In this document: piece by piece, positions 8,055 to 17,311 of the stretch
Layout of the letters: every line of letters begins with the position of its first letter
Numbering within the stretch: the first letter of the stretch is position 1
Assembly (NCBI RefSeq): GCF_003545815.1
Contig: NZ_PDUW01000002.1
Location: 558,001-622,000, forward strand
Reading direction: 5' to 3'
From: Pusillimonas caeni
GTDB lineage: Bacteria; Pseudomonadota; Gammaproteobacteria; Burkholderiales; Burkholderiaceae_B
DNA length: 64,000 nt
Translations under genes and position numbers: made by a program
The notes under the pieces: model-generated
The model's input: only the letters and a program-made list of their open reading frames with translations
Database searches by the model: none
Told to the model about the DNA's origin: nothing

Positions 8055-8756
8055 TCAGATCGCGATGGTTGCCGCCCGAGCCAGTTCGGCGCGCATAGCG
8101 TCGATGACGGCCTTGTAGTCGGGCTTGCCGAATATGGCCGAGCCCGCCACGAAGGTGTCGGCCCCGGCGGCGCGGATCTCGGCGATGTTCTCGACCTTGA
8201 CCCCGCCGTCGATTTCGAGGGCGATGGGCCGGCCGCCGCCGTTCTGCCACAGGTCGATGCGCTGGCGGGCCTGGCGCAGCTTGCGCAGGGTGGACGGGAT
8301 GAAGCTTTGACCCCCGTAGCCCGGGTTGACCGACATCAGCAGGATGACGTCGAGCTTGTCCATGACATAGTCCAGGTGGTGCAGCGGGGTGGCCGGGTTG
8401 AACACCAGGCCGGCCTTGCAGCCATGCTCTTTGATCAGCGCCAGCGTGCGGTCGGGGTGGCGCGAGGCTTCGGGATGAAAGGTGATGATGTCGGCGCCGG
8501 CCTTGGCGAACTGCGGAATCAGGGCGTCCACCGGTTCCACCATGAGGTGCACGTCGATCGGGGCTGTGGTGTGGGGGCGCAGGGCCTCGCAGACCATGGG
8601 CCCCACGGTGAGGTTGGGCACATAGTGGTTGTCCATCACGTCCAGGTGTATCCAGTCGGCCCCGGCGGCGACGACGTCGCGCACCTCTTCGCCCAGGCGG
8701 GCGAAGTCGGCGGCCAGCAGGCTGGGGGCGATTCGAGTGACGGGTGCGGTGGTCAT
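8055..8756 (-). CDS. rpe: Ribulose-phosphate 3-epimerase
   Basis: This 233-residue TIM-barrel enzyme interconverts ribulose 5-phosphate and xylulose 5-phosphate in the pentose phosphate pathway. Family motifs are [17 protein letters not shown] at the N-terminus, [18 protein letters not shown] (metal-binding Asp and His), [18 protein letters not shown], and the phosphate-binding region around [20 protein letters not shown]. It heads the rpe-gph-trpL-trpE transcription unit and is divergent from apaG across 117 nt. Confidence 0.96.
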   Translation of the reverse strand: MTTAPVTRIAPSLLAADFARLGEEVRDVVAAGADWIHLDVMDNHYVPNLTVGPMVCEALRPHTTAPIDVHLMVEPVDALIPQFAKAGADIITFHPEASRHPDRTLALIKEHGCKAGLVFNPATPLHHLDYVMDKLDVILLMSVNPGYGGQSFIPSTLRKLRQARQRIDLWQNGGGRPIALEIDGGVKVENIAEIRAAGADTFVAGSAIFGKPDYKAVIDAMRAELARAATIAI

Positions 8757-8873
8757 GAGCGTAAACTAGATCCGTTGTTCAACTACGATAAAGGTCGATT
8801 CAGTGCCATTATTGCAGTTTGGCGTGGAATTGGCTGGCGGCTGCCGGCGCAGCGCCTCCTTTCGGAACCCTAC

Positions 8874-9248
8874 ATGAAGCCCTACGACATCTCGGTCAGC
8901 GTGACCCCGCAGTATCTGCCTGAACAATCCGAGCCCAACCAAGAGCAGTTCATGTTCGCCTACACCGTGCGCATCACCAATAATGGCGAACAGGCCGTCC
9001 AGGTGATCAGCCGGCACTGGATCATCACCGATGCCGAACAGAAGGTGCAAGAGGTTCGCGGCCTGGGCGTGGTGGGCCAGCAGCCCCTGCTGGCGCCCGG
9101 CGAAACATTCGAATACACCAGCGGTTGTCCGCTGCCCACCCCTTTCGGTACCATGCGTGGCACATATCATTGCGTGGGCGATAATGGCATACCTTTCGAG
9201 GTGCCCATAGCCGAATTCGTGCTGGCCATGCCCCGCACCCTGCACTAG
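8874..9248 (+). CDS. apaG: ApaG protein (Co2+/Mg2+ efflux-associated, ApaG/F-box-A fold)
   Basis: The 124-residue protein begins MKPYDISVSVTPQYLPEQS and contains FAYTVRITNNGEQAVQVISR, RHWIITDAEQKVQEVRGLGV, VGQQPLLAPGETFEYTSGCP and TPFGTMRGTYHC. These are all typical of ApaG, a fibronectin type III-like fold of uncertain biochemical role. The length is canonical. The ATG at 8874 is chosen because it restores the family N-terminus. The gene is divergent from rpe and precedes mltA, as in Bordetella-type genomes. Confidence 0.95.
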   Translation: MKPYDISVSVTPQYLPEQSEPNQEQFMFAYTVRITNNGEQAVQVISRHWIITDAEQKVQEVRGLGVVGQQPLLAPGETFEYTSGCPLPTPFGTMRGTYHCVGDNGIPFEVPIAEFVLAMPRTLH

Positions 9249-9262
9249 GCCTTCGGGCCTTT
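9247..9262 (+). terminator. Short UUCG-loop hairpin after apaG
   Basis: AGGCC, the loop TTCG and GGCCT followed by TT form a stable small hairpin that overlaps the apaG stop codon. The T run is short, so termination is probably partial and mltA may be co-transcribed. Confidence 0.4.
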
Positions 9263-9314
9263 GCGCCGCCCGTCCGCGGCGGCGGCCGTCCAAAGTATTT
9301 CGTCCCGGAGTCCT

Positions 9315-10607
9315 ATGAGTCTGAGTCGCACCCAGTCCTTGCTTTCCCTTTCCCTGCTGGCATTCCTGGCGGCCTGCAGCACCGTGACGCCCGACGTCGA
9401 ACAGGCCGGCGCGCCGGAACAGCCCGCCCAGGACATTGCCCTGCAGCCGCTTTCGGTGCCGCCGCTGGCCGCGCTGCCGGAGACGCCGCCGCGTGCGCTC
9501 GAAGGCAAGTTCGTCCCGGTCGGCTGGGGAGCCTTGCCCGGCTGGCAGGCCGACGACCTGTCGCTGGTCTGGAAGGCCTTCATCAATAACTGCAAGGGCC
9601 TGATGCGGCCGGTGTCCGGCTCGCTGGCCCTGCCGGCCCGAGCGGCGCCGCGCGCCTGGCAGCCGGTGTGCGCGGCGGCCCAGCAGGCCGGTTTTTCGGA
9701 CGATGCGGGCTCGGCCCAGGTGCGAAGCTTTCTTGAAGCCCATCTGCAGCCCTGGCGCCTGGCCGATGCCGCGGGCAAGCCCGCCAAGAACACCGTCACC
9801 GGCTATTACGAGCCCTTGATCCGTGCTTCCCGCAAGCGCACGGGCCCGTACCAGTGGCCGCTCCACGCCCCGCCCGCCGACCTGCTGACGGTCGACCTGG
9901 GGTCGGTCTATCCCGAACTGGCCGGCAAGCGCGTCCGCGGCAAGCTGCAGGGCAACCGCGTGGTGCCCTACGACACCCGCGCCCAGATTTCCAGCTCGGA
10001 CAAGCAGCCGCCCGTCATTGTCTGGGCGGACGACCCGGTCGAGGCCTTCTTCCTGCAGATACAGGGATCGGGGCGCGCCCAGCTCGACGACGGCAGCATG
10101 ATCCGGCTGGCCTACGCCGACCACAACGGCAGGCCCTACGCGTCCATCGGCAAGTGGCTGGCCGAAAAGGGCGAGATGACGCTGGCCCAGACTTCCATGC
10201 AGAACATCAAGGCCTGGGCGCAGCGCAATCCCGGCCGGGTGCAGGAGATGCTCAACGCCAATCCGGCCATGGTGTTCTTCCGCGAAGAACAGATTGTCGA
10301 TCCGGAGTTGGGGCCCAAGGGAGCCTACAGCATCCCGCTGATCGGCGAGCGCTCCGTCGCCATAGACACGCGTTTCGTCCCCCTGGGTACGCCGGTCTAC
10401 CTGGCCACCCAGTATCCCGCTTCGAGCCAGCCCTTGCGGCGCCTGGTCTTCGCCCAGGATACCGGCGCGGCCATCAAGGGCGCGGCGCGCACCGACTTCT
10501 ATTGGGGCTTTGGCGACGAGGCGGGCGCCAAGGCCGGCCGCATGAAGCAGCAGGGCGAGATGTGGGTGTTGTGGCCCAAGCAGGCCGGGGCCCCGGCGGC
10601 GCGATGA
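9315..10607 (+). CDS. mltA: Membrane-bound lytic murein transglycosylase A
   Basis: This 430-residue lipoprotein has a signal peptide ending LAFLAAC with the lipidated Cys at 21. The MltA domain (YYEPLIRASRKRTGPYQWPL, then FLQIQGSGRAQLDDGS) is followed by a C-terminal 3D domain with RLVFAQDTGAAIKGAARTDF and GFGDEAGAKAGRMKQ, which supply the catalytic aspartate region. It cleaves the glycan strands of peptidoglycan to anhydromuropeptides at the outer membrane. The ATG at 9315 has GGAG 4 nt upstream. The stop overlaps the next start as ATGA, so it is translationally coupled to the FAD monooxygenase. Confidence 0.95.
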   Translation: MSLSRTQSLLSLSLLAFLAACSTVTPDVEQAGAPEQPAQDIALQPLSVPPLAALPETPPRALEGKFVPVGWGALPGWQADDLSLVWKAFINNCKGLMRPVSGSLALPARAAPRAWQPVCAAAQQAGFSDDAGSAQVRSFLEAHLQPWRLADAAGKPAKNTVTGYYEPLIRASRKRTGPYQWPLHAPPADLLTVDLGSVYPELAGKRVRGKLQGNRVVPYDTRAQISSSDKQPPVIVWADDPVEAFFLQIQGSGRAQLDDGSMIRLAYADHNGRPYASIGKWLAEKGEMTLAQTSMQNIKAWAQRNPGRVQEMLNANPAMVFFREEQIVDPELGPKGAYSIPLIGERSVAIDTRFVPLGTPVYLATQYPASSQPLRRLVFAQDTGAAIKGAARTDFYWGFGDEAGAKAGRMKQQGEMWVLWPKQAGAPAAR

Positions 10608-11785
10608 GTACCGGCCAGATCGTCGTCTGCGGTACCGGCATAGTCGGCCTGGCCGCCGCGCTGGGCCTGGCCCGCGATGGCCAGAAGGCCGTGCTGCTGG
10701 GGCCGCGCAAGCCGCCCGAACCGGCCCGGCCCGACGTCTATTTTCCCCGCGTCTATGCGCTGTCGCCCGAAAGCCGGCGCTTTCTGGGCGAGCTGGGCGT
10801 ATGGAACATGCTCGATTCGGCCCGCGTCACGCCGGTGGAGTCCATGCAGGTGTATGGCGACGCCAGCGGCCATGTGGCCTTGCAGGCGTGGCAGGCGGTC
10901 CAGACTGAAATGGCCTGGATCATCGAGTCCAGCGAGCTCGAGCGAGCACTGCACCAGGCGGTGCAGGTATTCGGCACCGTCTGGCACGAAGACCGCTTTT
11001 CGGCGCTGCAAAACGGGACGGTCCTGACTGAATCGGGCCGCAGCCTGCGGGCCGATCTGGTGATCGGCGCCGACGGCGCAAAGTCGCCGGTGCGCGAGGC
11101 GGCGGGCATTTCACACCAGTCCAGGCCCTATCACCAGACGGGGGTGGTCACCCACTTGACCGCCGAACTGCCGCACGGCAATGCGGCCATGCAGTGGTTC
11201 ACTTCGGACGGGGTGGTGGCTTTGCTGCCCATGCCGGATACGTCCGAGGGCCATCAGGTTTCGCTGGTCTGGTCCATGGACGACGAGCAGGCCCGTGCGC
11301 TGCTGGCCATGCCGCAGCCCGAGCGCGACGCCCGCCTGCAGGCAGGGCTGCTGGCCGCGACGGGCGGCGCGCTGGGACGCCTGACCGTGCGCAGCGGGGT
11401 GCATGGCTTTCCCCTGTTCCTCGAACGCAGCGCCATGGTGGCGCCGGGCGTGGCGCTGGCGGGCGATGCGGCGCATCGCGTGCATCCGCTGGCCGGCCAG
11501 GGGCTCAACCTGGGGCTGGGCGACGTGGCGCAATTGCTCGCCACCTTGCGCGCCCGGCCGTCCGGCTGCGGCCCGGGCCAGATGAATCTGCTGCGCCGGT
11601 ATCGGCGCGCCCGGGCCGAACCGGTGCTGGCCATGGGCCTGGTCACCGACGGCCTGCACCGCCTGTTTGCTTCGCACAGCGCGCCGGTGGTCATGGCGCG
11701 CAATGTAGGCATGCAGCTTGTCGACCGCCTGCCTTTCATCAAGCGCCGGCTGATAAGCGGGGCGTCGGGCGAGAGGCCGTGGTAG
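10604..11785 (+). CDS. UbiH/UbiF/COQ6 family FAD-dependent monooxygenase (ubiquinone biosynthesis)
   Basis: This 393-residue flavoprotein has the N-terminal dinucleotide site VVCGTGIVGLAAALGLA. It also has the motif GADGAKSPVREAAG and the C-terminal motif ALAGDAAHRVHPLAGQGLNL, which together define ubiquinone-ring hydroxylases. It presumably hydroxylates a polyprenyl benzoquinone precursor at the membrane. The start overlaps the mltA stop by 4 nt. I cannot decide between UbiH, UbiF and UbiM functions from sequence alone, so no symbol is given. Confidence 0.92.
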   Translation: MSTGQIVVCGTGIVGLAAALGLARDGQKAVLLGPRKPPEPARPDVYFPRVYALSPESRRFLGELGVWNMLDSARVTPVESMQVYGDASGHVALQAWQAVQTEMAWIIESSELERALHQAVQVFGTVWHEDRFSALQNGTVLTESGRSLRADLVIGADGAKSPVREAAGISHQSRPYHQTGVVTHLTAELPHGNAAMQWFTSDGVVALLPMPDTSEGHQVSLVWSMDDEQARALLAMPQPERDARLQAGLLAATGGALGRLTVRSGVHGFPLFLERSAMVAPGVALAGDAAHRVHPLAGQGLNLGLGDVAQLLATLRARPSGCGPGQMNLLRRYRRARAEPVLAMGLVTDGLHRLFASHSAPVVMARNVGMQLVDRLPFIKRRLISGASGERPW

Positions 11786-11857
11786 ATGTTGCGGCGGCCA
11801 GGCGGGGTTCAGTTAAGATGCTGGACGAGTTTCAAGAGTAGAGGTGAAGACTTGCTT

Positions 11858-12832
11858 ATGATTTCCGACATAGCGAACAGGCTCGGCGCGATGGCGCTGA
11901 CGGCGGGCTGCATCCTGGGGCCGGCCGCGGCCCATGCGCAGGCCGCCAATGAACCGGCCGAGCCGCAAAGCGGGGCGGCGGTTCAGCAAGAAGGCCGGGC
12001 CGCGGACGCGCCGGCTGCGACGGCGGGCGATGCGTCCACCACCGCGGCCGAGGGCCAAGAGGGCAGGGAAGGGACGCCCGATGCTTCGGCCGCTTCCGAT
12101 GCTGCGGGCAGCGGCGAAAATGCGGCGGCTCAGGGCGGCGAAGCCGCCGAGAGTCCGGCGCAAGCTTCCCCCGAAGAGGCCGCCGCTCGCATCAAGGCGG
12201 CATTCGAGAAGGAATTTCCGGGCATTTCGCTCGATCACGTCAAGCCGACGCGTTTCGCGGGCGTCTACGAACTGCGCATCGGCTCGGACCTGCTCTACAC
12301 GAACGAGCGCGTGGACTATGTGATGCAGGGTTCGCTGATCGATGCGCGCAACAAAGAAGACCTGACCGCAAAGAGCCTGGACGAATTGATGAAGGTGGCG
12401 TTCGATTCGCTGCCCCTGGAGTCGGCGATCAAGCAGGTGAAGGGCGATGGCTCGCGCAAGATGGTGGTGTTCGAAGACCCGAACTGCGGCTATTGCAAGC
12501 GCCTGCATCAAACGCTCGACGGCATGGACAACTACACGGTGTATACCTTGCTGTTTCCGATCCTGTCGCCGGACTCGACGGTGAAGGCGCGCAATATCTG
12601 GTGCGCGGGCGATCGGGCCCAGGCGTGGCGAAACGTGATGCTGAAGAATGAAGCGCCGCCGAATGCGCAATGCGAAACGCCTATCGAGGCGAATCTGGCG
12701 CTGGGGCGCAAGCTGCTGGTGCGGGGTACGCCTGCGATTATCTTCGAGGACGGCACCCGGGTGAACGGGGCCTTGCCGAAGGATGCGCTGGAAGAGCGCC
12801 TGAACGCTGCTGCGGCGGCTGCAGCGCGTTGA
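11858..12832 (+). CDS. dsbC: Thiol:disulfide interchange protein DsbC (long form)
   Basis: The active-site motif CGYC in FEDPNCGYCKRLHQTL (about residues 210-213) and the preceding dimerisation domain (FPGISLDHVKPTRFAGVYEL) identify a periplasmic disulfide isomerase kept reduced by DsbD. A signal peptide ends at AHA near residue 27. The 324-residue protein is longer than the roughly 236 residues of E. coli DsbC because about 80 residues rich in Ala, Glu and Gly sit between the signal and the dimerisation domain. A GAGGTGA site precedes the ATG at 11858; an in-frame TTG at 11852 is a possible alternative start. Confidence 0.93.
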   Translation: MISDIANRLGAMALTAGCILGPAAAHAQAANEPAEPQSGAAVQQEGRAADAPAATAGDASTTAAEGQEGREGTPDASAASDAAGSGENAAAQGGEAAESPAQASPEEAAARIKAAFEKEFPGISLDHVKPTRFAGVYELRIGSDLLYTNERVDYVMQGSLIDARNKEDLTAKSLDELMKVAFDSLPLESAIKQVKGDGSRKMVVFEDPNCGYCKRLHQTLDGMDNYTVYTLLFPILSPDSTVKARNIWCAGDRAQAWRNVMLKNEAPPNAQCETPIEANLALGRKLLVRGTPAIIFEDGTRVNGALPKDALEERLNAAAAAAAR

Positions 12833-12838
12833 GTTCAA

Positions 12839-12877
12839 GCCGGCGCTCACACCGCGTGAGCGCCGGCTTTCAGCTTT
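12839..12877. terminator. Bidirectional terminator between dsbC and a convergent binding-protein gene
   Basis: GCCGGCGCTCAC (12839-12850), a 5-nt loop and GTGAGCGCCGGC (12856-12867) form a perfect 12-bp stem followed by TTTCAGCTTTTT. It is placed in the 48-nt gap between converging genes. Confidence 0.8.
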
Positions 12878-12880
12878 TTA

Positions 12881-14053
12881 TCAAAGCTCGCACTGCTCGT
12901 GATAAGCGTCCTGGTACTTCTCGAACGGCGTGGCGATCGTCTTGAGGTTCAGCCGCCCCTTCTCGTCCTTGGCCACTTCCATTACGTGCATGCCCTGTAT
13001 CGGGAAGCCGTTGTTGCCGAAACTGAAGCCGCCCCGCACTGACTCGAAGTCGGCCGCCTTCAGCGCCGCCATGAAAGCCGGCTTGTCATCGACCTTTCCG
13101 TCCACCTTGGCAATGGCCGAATCCAGCAACAGCGCCGCGTCATAACTTTGCGCCGCATAGTTCGAAGGGATGCGGCCGTACTTCGCCTCGAAGGCTTCGA
13201 CGAACTTGCGGCTTTGCGCATTGTCGAAATCCGGCGCCCAGAAGCCGCCGCTGATGATGCCCAGGGCGCTGTCGCCGATGGCGGGCAGCGACAAGGCGTC
13301 GGTCACGAAGGTGGAGAGCAGCGGGATCTTGTCCATCAGCCCCGCCTGTGCATACTGCTTGGCAAAAGCCACGCCCAGACCGCCCGGAAAGAAGGCAAAC
13401 ACCGCATCCGGCTGGGCCGCCACCACCTGCGAAAGCTCGGCCGAGAAATCCAGCTGGGTCAGGGCTGTGTAGATTTCGTCGGCCAAAGGCTCTTTGTAGT
13501 AGCGCTTGAAGCCCTCGACGATGTCCTTGCCCGCCTGGTAGTTGGGCGCCAGCACCACGATGTTCTTCAGCCCTTTCTCTTGCGCATACTGCCCCACCGC
13601 CTCGGCGGCCTGGTCGCCCTGCCACGACGTGATGAACTGGTAGGGCGAGCACTGCTTGCCGGCGATCTGCGAGGGGCCCGCGTTCGAGCCCACCAGGAAC
13701 ACCTCTTTGTCGGTAATGTATTTGTGGATGGCCAGCATCTCGTTCGAGAACGAAACGCCGGTGATGATGGGCGTCTTTTCGCGCTCCACCAGGCTGCGCG
13801 CCACCTGGCGGGCCACGTCCGGCTTCATCTGGCTGTCTTCCTGCAGCAGTTCGATGGGCACGCCGCCCAGCTTGCCGCCATGCATGTCCAGGAACAGCTT
13901 GAAACCATCCAGCTGATCCTGGCCCACGGCCGCCGTCGGACCCGACAGCGTGCCGATGAAACCGATCTTGATCGGCTCCTGCGCCATAGAGGGCGAACAG
14001 AAGGCCAGCGTCAGGGCCGTGGCGGCCAACGCGCTACGTAAAGCGTATCTCAC
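12881..14053 (-). CDS. ABC transporter substrate-binding protein (LivK type), paralogue of the one at 28328
   Basis: This 390-residue periplasmic protein has a GTG start preceded by GGAGACAAAT; the overlapping ATG would stop after one codon. Its signal peptide ends SMAQ near residue 25. The mature part starts IKIGFIGTLSGPTAAVGQDQ and is clearly paralogous to the protein at 28328, sharing AAVGQDQLDGF, GGKLGGVP, FITSWQ, ADEIYT and QLDFSAEL. Both end in a Cys-containing tail (EQCEL here). It lies 64 nt downstream of the VanA-like oxygenase on the same strand, so the two are probably co-transcribed. It may feed the LivHMGF complex at 20561-23959. An aromatic acid ligand is plausible but inferred only from context. 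Confidence 0.9.
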   Translation of the reverse strand: MRYALRSALAATALTLAFCSPSMAQEPIKIGFIGTLSGPTAAVGQDQLDGFKLFLDMHGGKLGGVPIELLQEDSQMKPDVARQVARSLVEREKTPIITGVSFSNEMLAIHKYITDKEVFLVGSNAGPSQIAGKQCSPYQFITSWQGDQAAEAVGQYAQEKGLKNIVVLAPNYQAGKDIVEGFKRYYKEPLADEIYTALTQLDFSAELSQVVAAQPDAVFAFFPGGLGVAFAKQYAQAGLMDKIPLLSTFVTDALSLPAIGDSALGIISGGFWAPDFDNAQSRKFVEAFEAKYGRIPSNYAAQSYDAALLLDSAIAKVDGKVDDKPAFMAALKAADFESVRGGFSFGNNGFPIQGMHVMEVAKDEKGRLNLKTIATPFEKYQDAYHEQCEL

Positions 14054-14117
14054 ATTTGTCTCCTGGGACGTATGGTTGTGATATGTGTGGTTGTGATTAT
14101 TGGAACGGGATGCCTGC

Positions 14118-15209
14118 TCAGCCGGCCGTCACCGGCTCTCGGGCGCCGGCGTGGCGCTTTGCCGGCGCCGCCGAAGCCGCCTGGCGCTCCTGCTCTTCGC
14201 GCACCATGCGCTCGAGCGTGCGGCGCATGCGCACCGGTCCGGCGTCCACCGTCAGCAGCACCGGCTCCAGATCCCAGAAATCGGCGTCGCCGATCGCTTG
14301 CTGCTGGGCGTCGATGATGGGCTTGTCCTGCACTTCGAAGGCGTAGCGGCGCATTGTGCGGAACTTGGCATCGTCTTCAGGAGACAGCTTGGTGCCGGCG
14401 GGCATGGCGGCCGCGAAGTGATAGTGGGTCGTGCGCTCGGTTTCGGGCGTAAGGATGTGGACGCCGTAGTACCAGCCGTGGTCGGCGCGCTGGCCGCCCA
14501 CCTCGTGCACGCCCGAATCCAGCAGGAAGCAGCTGGGCGGAATCCAACGCATATTGGTCCACATGTCGACCGGCTTGCCGTCCTGGCGGTAGATCATGTC
14601 GAAGATGCCCGGCACCGAGACATTGGGCATCCAGCGGTTGCACTGGATGCAGTCGCCGTCCTGTTCCAGGGTCTGGTCGGCGCCCACCTGCTCGGGGCTG
14701 CCCAGATAGCCGTCGTGCAGATAGGTGATGTGGCTGAGATCCAGCAGGTTCTCGCCCATCAGCTCGTATGCGGCATCGATGTGCAGATGTCCGCCGCTGG
14801 TCTTGAAGCCCGATTCGGGGTCCAGCACGCTGTAGTCGGGAATCTTGGCCGGGTCGGCGGGCTCGTCGCCCATCCAGATCCACACCATGGTGTGCTTGTC
14901 GTGCACGGGATAGCTGCGCACTTTCGCCGCCGCGGGAATCTTGCCCTCGCCATGCGGGTTCTTGACGCATTTGCCGCTGCAGTCGAATTGCAGGCCGTGG
15001 TAGGCGCACTCGACCGCGTCGTCCACGATCTTGCCCAGGTGCAGGGGAATGAAGCGGTGCGGGCAGCGGTCTTGCAGGGCGACCAGCTCGCCGCCCGACT
15101 TGCGATAGAAAACCACCGGCTCGCCCAGTAGTTGGCGGTGAAACATTTCGCCTTCCTTGACGTCGCTGCTCCAACAGGCAACGTACCAGGCGTTCTTGAC
15201 GAAGGCCAT
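14118..15209 (-). CDS. Rieske aromatic oxygenase, vanillate O-demethylase oxygenase (VanA) family
   Basis: This 363-residue protein has a Rieske cluster site with C49 and H51 in RCPHRF and C68 and H71 in CAYHGLQF. The mononuclear iron motif is ENLLDLSHITYLHDG. VanA-type enzymes demethylate or hydroxylate aromatic acids using electrons from a VanB-type reductase. No VanB is adjacent; the reductase at 17312 is the nearest candidate. The start follows AAGGAGACAGTC. The gene is divergent from a TetR regulator across 191 nt and upstream of a binding protein gene. The true substrate is unknown. Confidence 0.9.
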   Translation of the reverse strand: MAFVKNAWYVACWSSDVKEGEMFHRQLLGEPVVFYRKSGGELVALQDRCPHRFIPLHLGKIVDDAVECAYHGLQFDCSGKCVKNPHGEGKIPAAAKVRSYPVHDKHTMVWIWMGDEPADPAKIPDYSVLDPESGFKTSGGHLHIDAAYELMGENLLDLSHITYLHDGYLGSPEQVGADQTLEQDGDCIQCNRWMPNVSVPGIFDMIYRQDGKPVDMWTNMRWIPPSCFLLDSGVHEVGGQRADHGWYYGVHILTPETERTTHYHFAAAMPAGTKLSPEDDAKFRTMRRYAFEVQDKPIIDAQQQAIGDADFWDLEPVLLTVDAGPVRMRRTLERMVREEQERQAASAAPAKRHAGAREPVTAG

Positions 15210-15400
15210 GACTGTCTCCTTGAAATGAGGTCGGTACTTTATGGATCGTATTGGGCGAAATTTAACACAAACAGAGTGCGCGGTTTGTTTTTATGTGCCA
15301 GAATCCGGGTAAACACGGATATCGAAGATATAATCGAATCACCGCGCCAAGGGCCGCACCCGCGGCCCGCGGCCGTCCAGGCCTGATAACGAGAACACCT

Positions 15401-16102
15401 ATGGACGCCATGAATTCCCCCAATGCTTCCGCCGCCGGCGCGACCGCCGCGCCGGCTCCCGCCAAGCGCGCGCCAAGACGCTCGCAGGAGGACCGCAGCC
15501 GCGACGCCAAAGAGCGCCTGCTGGGCGCCACCATCGACGTCCTGATGCGCCGCGGCTACAACGGGCTGACCACCAAGGAAGTGGCCGGCACGGCGGGGCT
15601 GTCCAACGGCGCGCTGATGCATCACTACGCCAACAAGGCCGAGCTCGTCATGGCCGCCACCACCGCCGTCTACGACGAGTGCATCGTGCGCGGCCAACGC
15701 ATCGCCCGCACAGCCGAGGCCGTGAAGAAGCCTCTGGAGGGATTCATTTCAGACAGCCTGAGCGTGTACTTCGACTGGCCCTTCCTGGCGGCGCTGGAAG
15801 TCATCATGGTGGCGCGCACCGACGACGAACTCATGAGCCGCATCAAGCCCGTCATGGAGCATTACCGCCAGACCACCAACGCCCTATGGCTGGACGTCTT
15901 CAAGAAAGCCGGCTATACGCCCAGGCAGGCTCGCACCATACTGAATCTCACCCTGAACATGACGCGCGGCATGGCCGTCAATCGCATGTGGCAACACGAC
16001 GACCGCTACTACCAGACGCTGCTGAAAGAGTGGGTGAAGATCATCGACGAGCAGTTTCCGCTCAAGAACCCGGGTGCGAAGGCCGGCCGGGCGGCGGGCT
16101 AG
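15401..16102 (+). CDS. TetR/AcrR family transcriptional regulator
   Basis: The 233-residue protein has an Ala and Pro-rich N-terminal tail, then a TetR DNA-binding domain. The recognition helix region is GLTTKEVAGTAGLSNGALMHHYANKAELV (given here in parts: GLTTKEVAGTAGL and SNGALMHHYANKAEL, near residues 60-88). A helical ligand-binding domain follows. It is divergent from the VanA-like oxygenase gene and probably represses it in the absence of an aromatic inducer. Its stop overlaps that of the convergent nagR-like gene within a shared CTAG. Confidence 0.9.
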   Translation: MDAMNSPNASAAGATAAPAPAKRAPRRSQEDRSRDAKERLLGATIDVLMRRGYNGLTTKEVAGTAGLSNGALMHHYANKAELVMAATTAVYDECIVRGQRIARTAEAVKKPLEGFISDSLSVYFDWPFLAALEVIMVARTDDELMSRIKPVMEHYRQTTNALWLDVFKKAGYTPRQARTILNLTLNMTRGMAVNRMWQHDDRYYQTLLKEWVKIIDEQFPLKNPGAKAGRAAG

Positions 16103-17025
16103 CTCCCCCGCTCCGGCACGTTCAGCGAAGTGGAGAACAGCTCGAAAATAAGCTGCCGCAGCCACTGGTTCCCCGGTTCTTTGTGAAACTTCGCGTGCCA
16201 GAACAGATTGATGCCGATCCGGGGCAGCTCCACCGGGTGGTCCACATAGCGTAGGCCGAACGGCTCCGCGCAGCGCCGCGCATAGCGTTCCGGCACTGTC
16301 GCGATCATGTCCGTCGACGCCAGAATGTGGCCGATCGCCACGAAGTGCGGCACCAGCAGCCGCACGCGGCGCGTTTCTTCCGCGCTTTCTATGATCTCGT
16401 CCATCTTCGCGTGCCCCGTGCCGGCCGACACCACCACCACGTGATCCGCGGCGTAGAACTCGCGCCGGGTCACGCGCCGCTTGTCCAGCGCATGGCCGCG
16501 GCGGAACAGGCAGACATAGCGCTGCATGAAGAGCCGCTGCTGGAAGAAGTTGGTCTTCAGGCCGGGCAGCAGGCCGATGGCCAGGTCGACGTGGCCGGCC
16601 TCCATGTCGTCGCGCAGCCGGTCGGCGTTGCGCACCGTGCTGACGGTGACGCCGGGCGCCAGCGCTTCAAGGCGGTCCATCAGCGGGGGCAGCAATTCGA
16701 TTTCGCCCAGGTCGGTCATGGCCAGCGTGAAGCGGCGGTCGCTGGTGGCCGGGTCGAAGACCGTCTGGTGCGACAGCGTGTTCTGGATGGTGCTGAGCGC
16801 GTAGGCGATGGGTTCGGCCAGCTGCAGGGCGTAGGGCGTGGGCTCCATGCCGCGCGTGGTGCGCAGGAAGAGCTCGTCGTTGAGCAGCACGCGCAGGCGC
16901 CTGAGGGCGTTGCTGACCGCGGGCTGGGTCAGCCCCAGCTTGTCGGCGGCGGCGGAAACGCTGCGCTCCATCAGCAGGCGGTTGAAGACGACGAGCAGAT
17001 TGAGATCGATGTCTTTGAGATCCAT
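16099..17025 (-). CDS. nagR: LysR family activator of the NahR/NagR (salicylate-responsive) type
   Basis: The 308-residue protein begins MDLKDIDLNLLVVFNRLL and has the helix-turn-helix LGLTQPAVSNALRRLR. It then shows the NahR subfamily signatures GMEPTPYALQLAEPIAYAL, FTLAMTDLGEIELLPPLM, DLAIGLLPGL, VVSAGTGHAKMDE and INLFWHAKFHKEPGNQWLRQ. NahR and NagR activate naphthalene and salicylate operons when salicylate binds. It is divergent from the reductase-oxygenase operon at 17312 with a LysR-type palindrome between them, so regulation of that operon is likely. The start at 17025 gives the canonical N-terminus. The symbol rests on resemblance and context. Confidence 0.85.
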   Translation of the reverse strand: MDLKDIDLNLLVVFNRLLMERSVSAAADKLGLTQPAVSNALRRLRVLLNDELFLRTTRGMEPTPYALQLAEPIAYALSTIQNTLSHQTVFDPATSDRRFTLAMTDLGEIELLPPLMDRLEALAPGVTVSTVRNADRLRDDMEAGHVDLAIGLLPGLKTNFFQQRLFMQRYVCLFRRGHALDKRRVTRREFYAADHVVVVSAGTGHAKMDEIIESAEETRRVRLLVPHFVAIGHILASTDMIATVPERYARRCAEPFGLRYVDHPVELPRIGINLFWHAKFHKEPGNQWLRQLIFELFSTSLNVPERGS

Positions 17026-17040
17026 GGCAGACCCTGTGTT

Positions 17041-17055
17041 ATTCAGGTTATGAAT
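17041..17055. promoter_or_regulatory. LysR-type operator (ATTCA-N5-TGAAT)
   Basis: The palindrome ATTCAGGTTATGAAT fits the T-N11-A rule for LysR-type activators and resembles the half site ATTCA known for NahR. It lies 15 nt upstream of the nagR-like start, as expected for an autoregulated activator. The rest of the 286-nt gap is AT-rich up to about 17110 and carries a TATACT that could be a -10 box for the plus-strand operon. I see no gene in 17110-17311. Confidence 0.55.
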
Positions 17056-17311
17056 TCGCTCCATTCACCATATTCTATATATTTATTGTTAAGGGCTATT
17101 TATACTTCTTGCAACAGCGCCACAAGCGCTTCGCCGCGGCCATCTTGCATGGCCACCCAGCCAAAAGCATCCAGGCAGACTTCGCGGGCGCCACAGCGTC
17201 ACCCACTAAAAATGGCGAAGCTGCATCGAGACAAGCACTCACGACGATACGACGCGCCGCGCTGCGGGCTACGCATGCATGCCGGCATGGCGCGCCAACA
17301 CGGGTTGATTG

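Noticed and set aside
17109-17311. Short frame upstream of the salicylate hydroxylase reductase gene
   Set aside because: No ribosome site and no family resemblance; it occupies the expected regulatory leader.
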